Source: Alphaproteobacteria bacterium (GTDB lineage Bacteria > Pseudomonadota > Alphaproteobacteria > Rhodobacterales > Rhodobacteraceae). Taken from it: DNA of 14,388 nucleotides. The stretch spans positions 1 to 14,388 of the forward strand of contig JAJRUE010000024.1 of NCBI GenBank assembly GCA_024277955.1. Reading direction: 5' to 3'. Made by a program: the position numbers and the translations under genes. The notes beneath the pieces were generated by a model. That model saw nothing but the letters and a program-made list of their open reading frames with translations, was not told where the DNA came from and did not search any database. The first letter of the stretch is position 1. Each line of letters starts with the position of its first letter. Shown here piece after piece: positions 13,936-14,388 of this stretch.

Positions 13936-13956
13936 TTTGCACCCGGTTGCGCTGCG

Positions 13957-14388
13957 TCAGGCGGTGGCTTCGGCGCGATTCAGCGCACATTGCGACCACA
14001 GGTCGTCCAGCGCCCGGATCACCCGGTCGATATCGCCCAGCCCGTGCACCGGCGACGGGGTGAAGCGCAGCCGCTCGGTTCCCTTGGGAACGGTGGGAAA
14101 ATTGATCGGCTGGACGTAGATGCCGTGTTCGTCCAGCAGCCGGTCCGACAGGTTCTTGCAATGCACCGGATCGCCCACGTGCACCGGCACGATATGGCTG
14201 CCGTGATCGATGATCGGCAGGCCCAGCCCCTTGAGCCGCATCTTCAGAATGCGGGCGTGTTCCTGCTGCTTGTCACGCAGCGCCTGATCGGTCTTCAGAT
14301 GCCGGACCGAGGCCGCAGCGCCCGCGGCAACGGCCGGCGGGATCGAAGTGGTAAAGATGAACCCCGGCGCATAAGACCTTATGGCATC
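13957..14388 (-). CDS. hemA: 5-aminolevulinate synthase, C-terminal part
   Basis: This PLP enzyme condenses glycine and succinyl-CoA to 5-aminolevulinate, the first step of the C4 (Shemin) tetrapyrrole pathway. Only the last 143 residues are in the window; the gene runs off the right edge. The visible part starts inside the conserved AIRSYAPGFIFTTSIPP segment and continues through PIIDHGSHIVPVHVGDP and INFPTVPKGTERLRFTPSP, which is characteristic of ALA synthase and not of related oxoamine synthases such as BioF or Kbl. The PLP lysine lies upstream, outside the window. The C4 route supports an alphaproteobacterial origin. Confidence 0.95.
   Translation of the reverse strand, partial: DAIRSYAPGFIFTTSIPPAVAAGAAASVRHLKTDQALRDKQQEHARILKMRLKGLGLPIIDHGSHIVPVHVGDPVHCKNLSDRLLDEHGIYVQPINFPTVPKGTERLRFTPSPVHGLGDIDRVIRALDDLWSQCALNRAEATA

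Noticed and set aside
1..14388. CRISPR arrays, tRNA or rRNA genes, transposases, toxin-antitoxin genes
   Set aside because: I looked on both strands and saw no regularly spaced repeats, no cloverleaf-like sequence and no matching protein motifs.

Overview
The window is high-GC DNA from an alphaproteobacterium, most likely of the Rhodobacteraceae/Paracoccaceae group. The reasons are the C4-pathway 5-aminolevulinate synthase (HemA), a release factor 2 without a programmed frameshift, a bactofilin that begins MFSK beside a membrane-anchored M23 peptidase, and a dispersed intergenic element (core CCTCCGGCGGGGATATTT) that I associate with this group from memory. No database search was possible. 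All family calls come from reading motifs.

Layout. The left part (27-3397) is on the + strand: a peroxiredoxin (bcp) overlapping by 4 nt a DUF455 ferritin-like protein; then, after a 212-bp gap, an M23 peptidase overlapping by 11 nt a bactofilin. A 344-bp gene-free stretch follows (3398-3741). It holds a 188-bp element with imperfect 23-bp terminal inverted repeats and a strong two-way stem-loop terminator. Everything to the right is on the - strand. Read in transcription order from the right edge it is: hemA (3' part only), a RodZ-like gene split by one in-frame amber codon, ispG overlapping by 4 nt a class I aminotransferase, amiC, mrcA (PBP1A), prfB (RF2), and a six-helix DUF2189 membrane protein. 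Candidate sigma70-type promoters can be read ahead of ispG, amiC, mrcA, prfB and the DUF2189 gene.

Biology. The common theme is the cell envelope. PBP1A makes peptidoglycan and AmiC cuts its stem peptides off. The M23 enzyme is probably an endopeptidase positioned by the bactofilin scaffold, and RodZ normally links MreB to the elongation machinery. IspG feeds the isoprenoid pool that also supplies the undecaprenyl carrier. Bcp, HemA, RF2 and the aminotransferase are housekeeping genes.

Most notable observations: (1) the amber codon at 13408-13410, exactly between the cytoplasmic HTH half and the membrane/periplasmic half of RodZ; (2) a 58-nt near-perfect hairpin between mrcA and prfB, made of two inverted copies of a repeat whose single copy lies between the rodZ-like gene and ispG; (3) the 188-bp terminal-inverted-repeat element after the bactofilin; (4) nested palindromes covering the promoter and ribosome-binding region of the DUF2189 gene; (5) the compact M23-bactofilin module. 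I found no CRISPR array, tRNA, rRNA, transposase, phage gene or toxin-antitoxin pair. A wholly new gene system is not evident.
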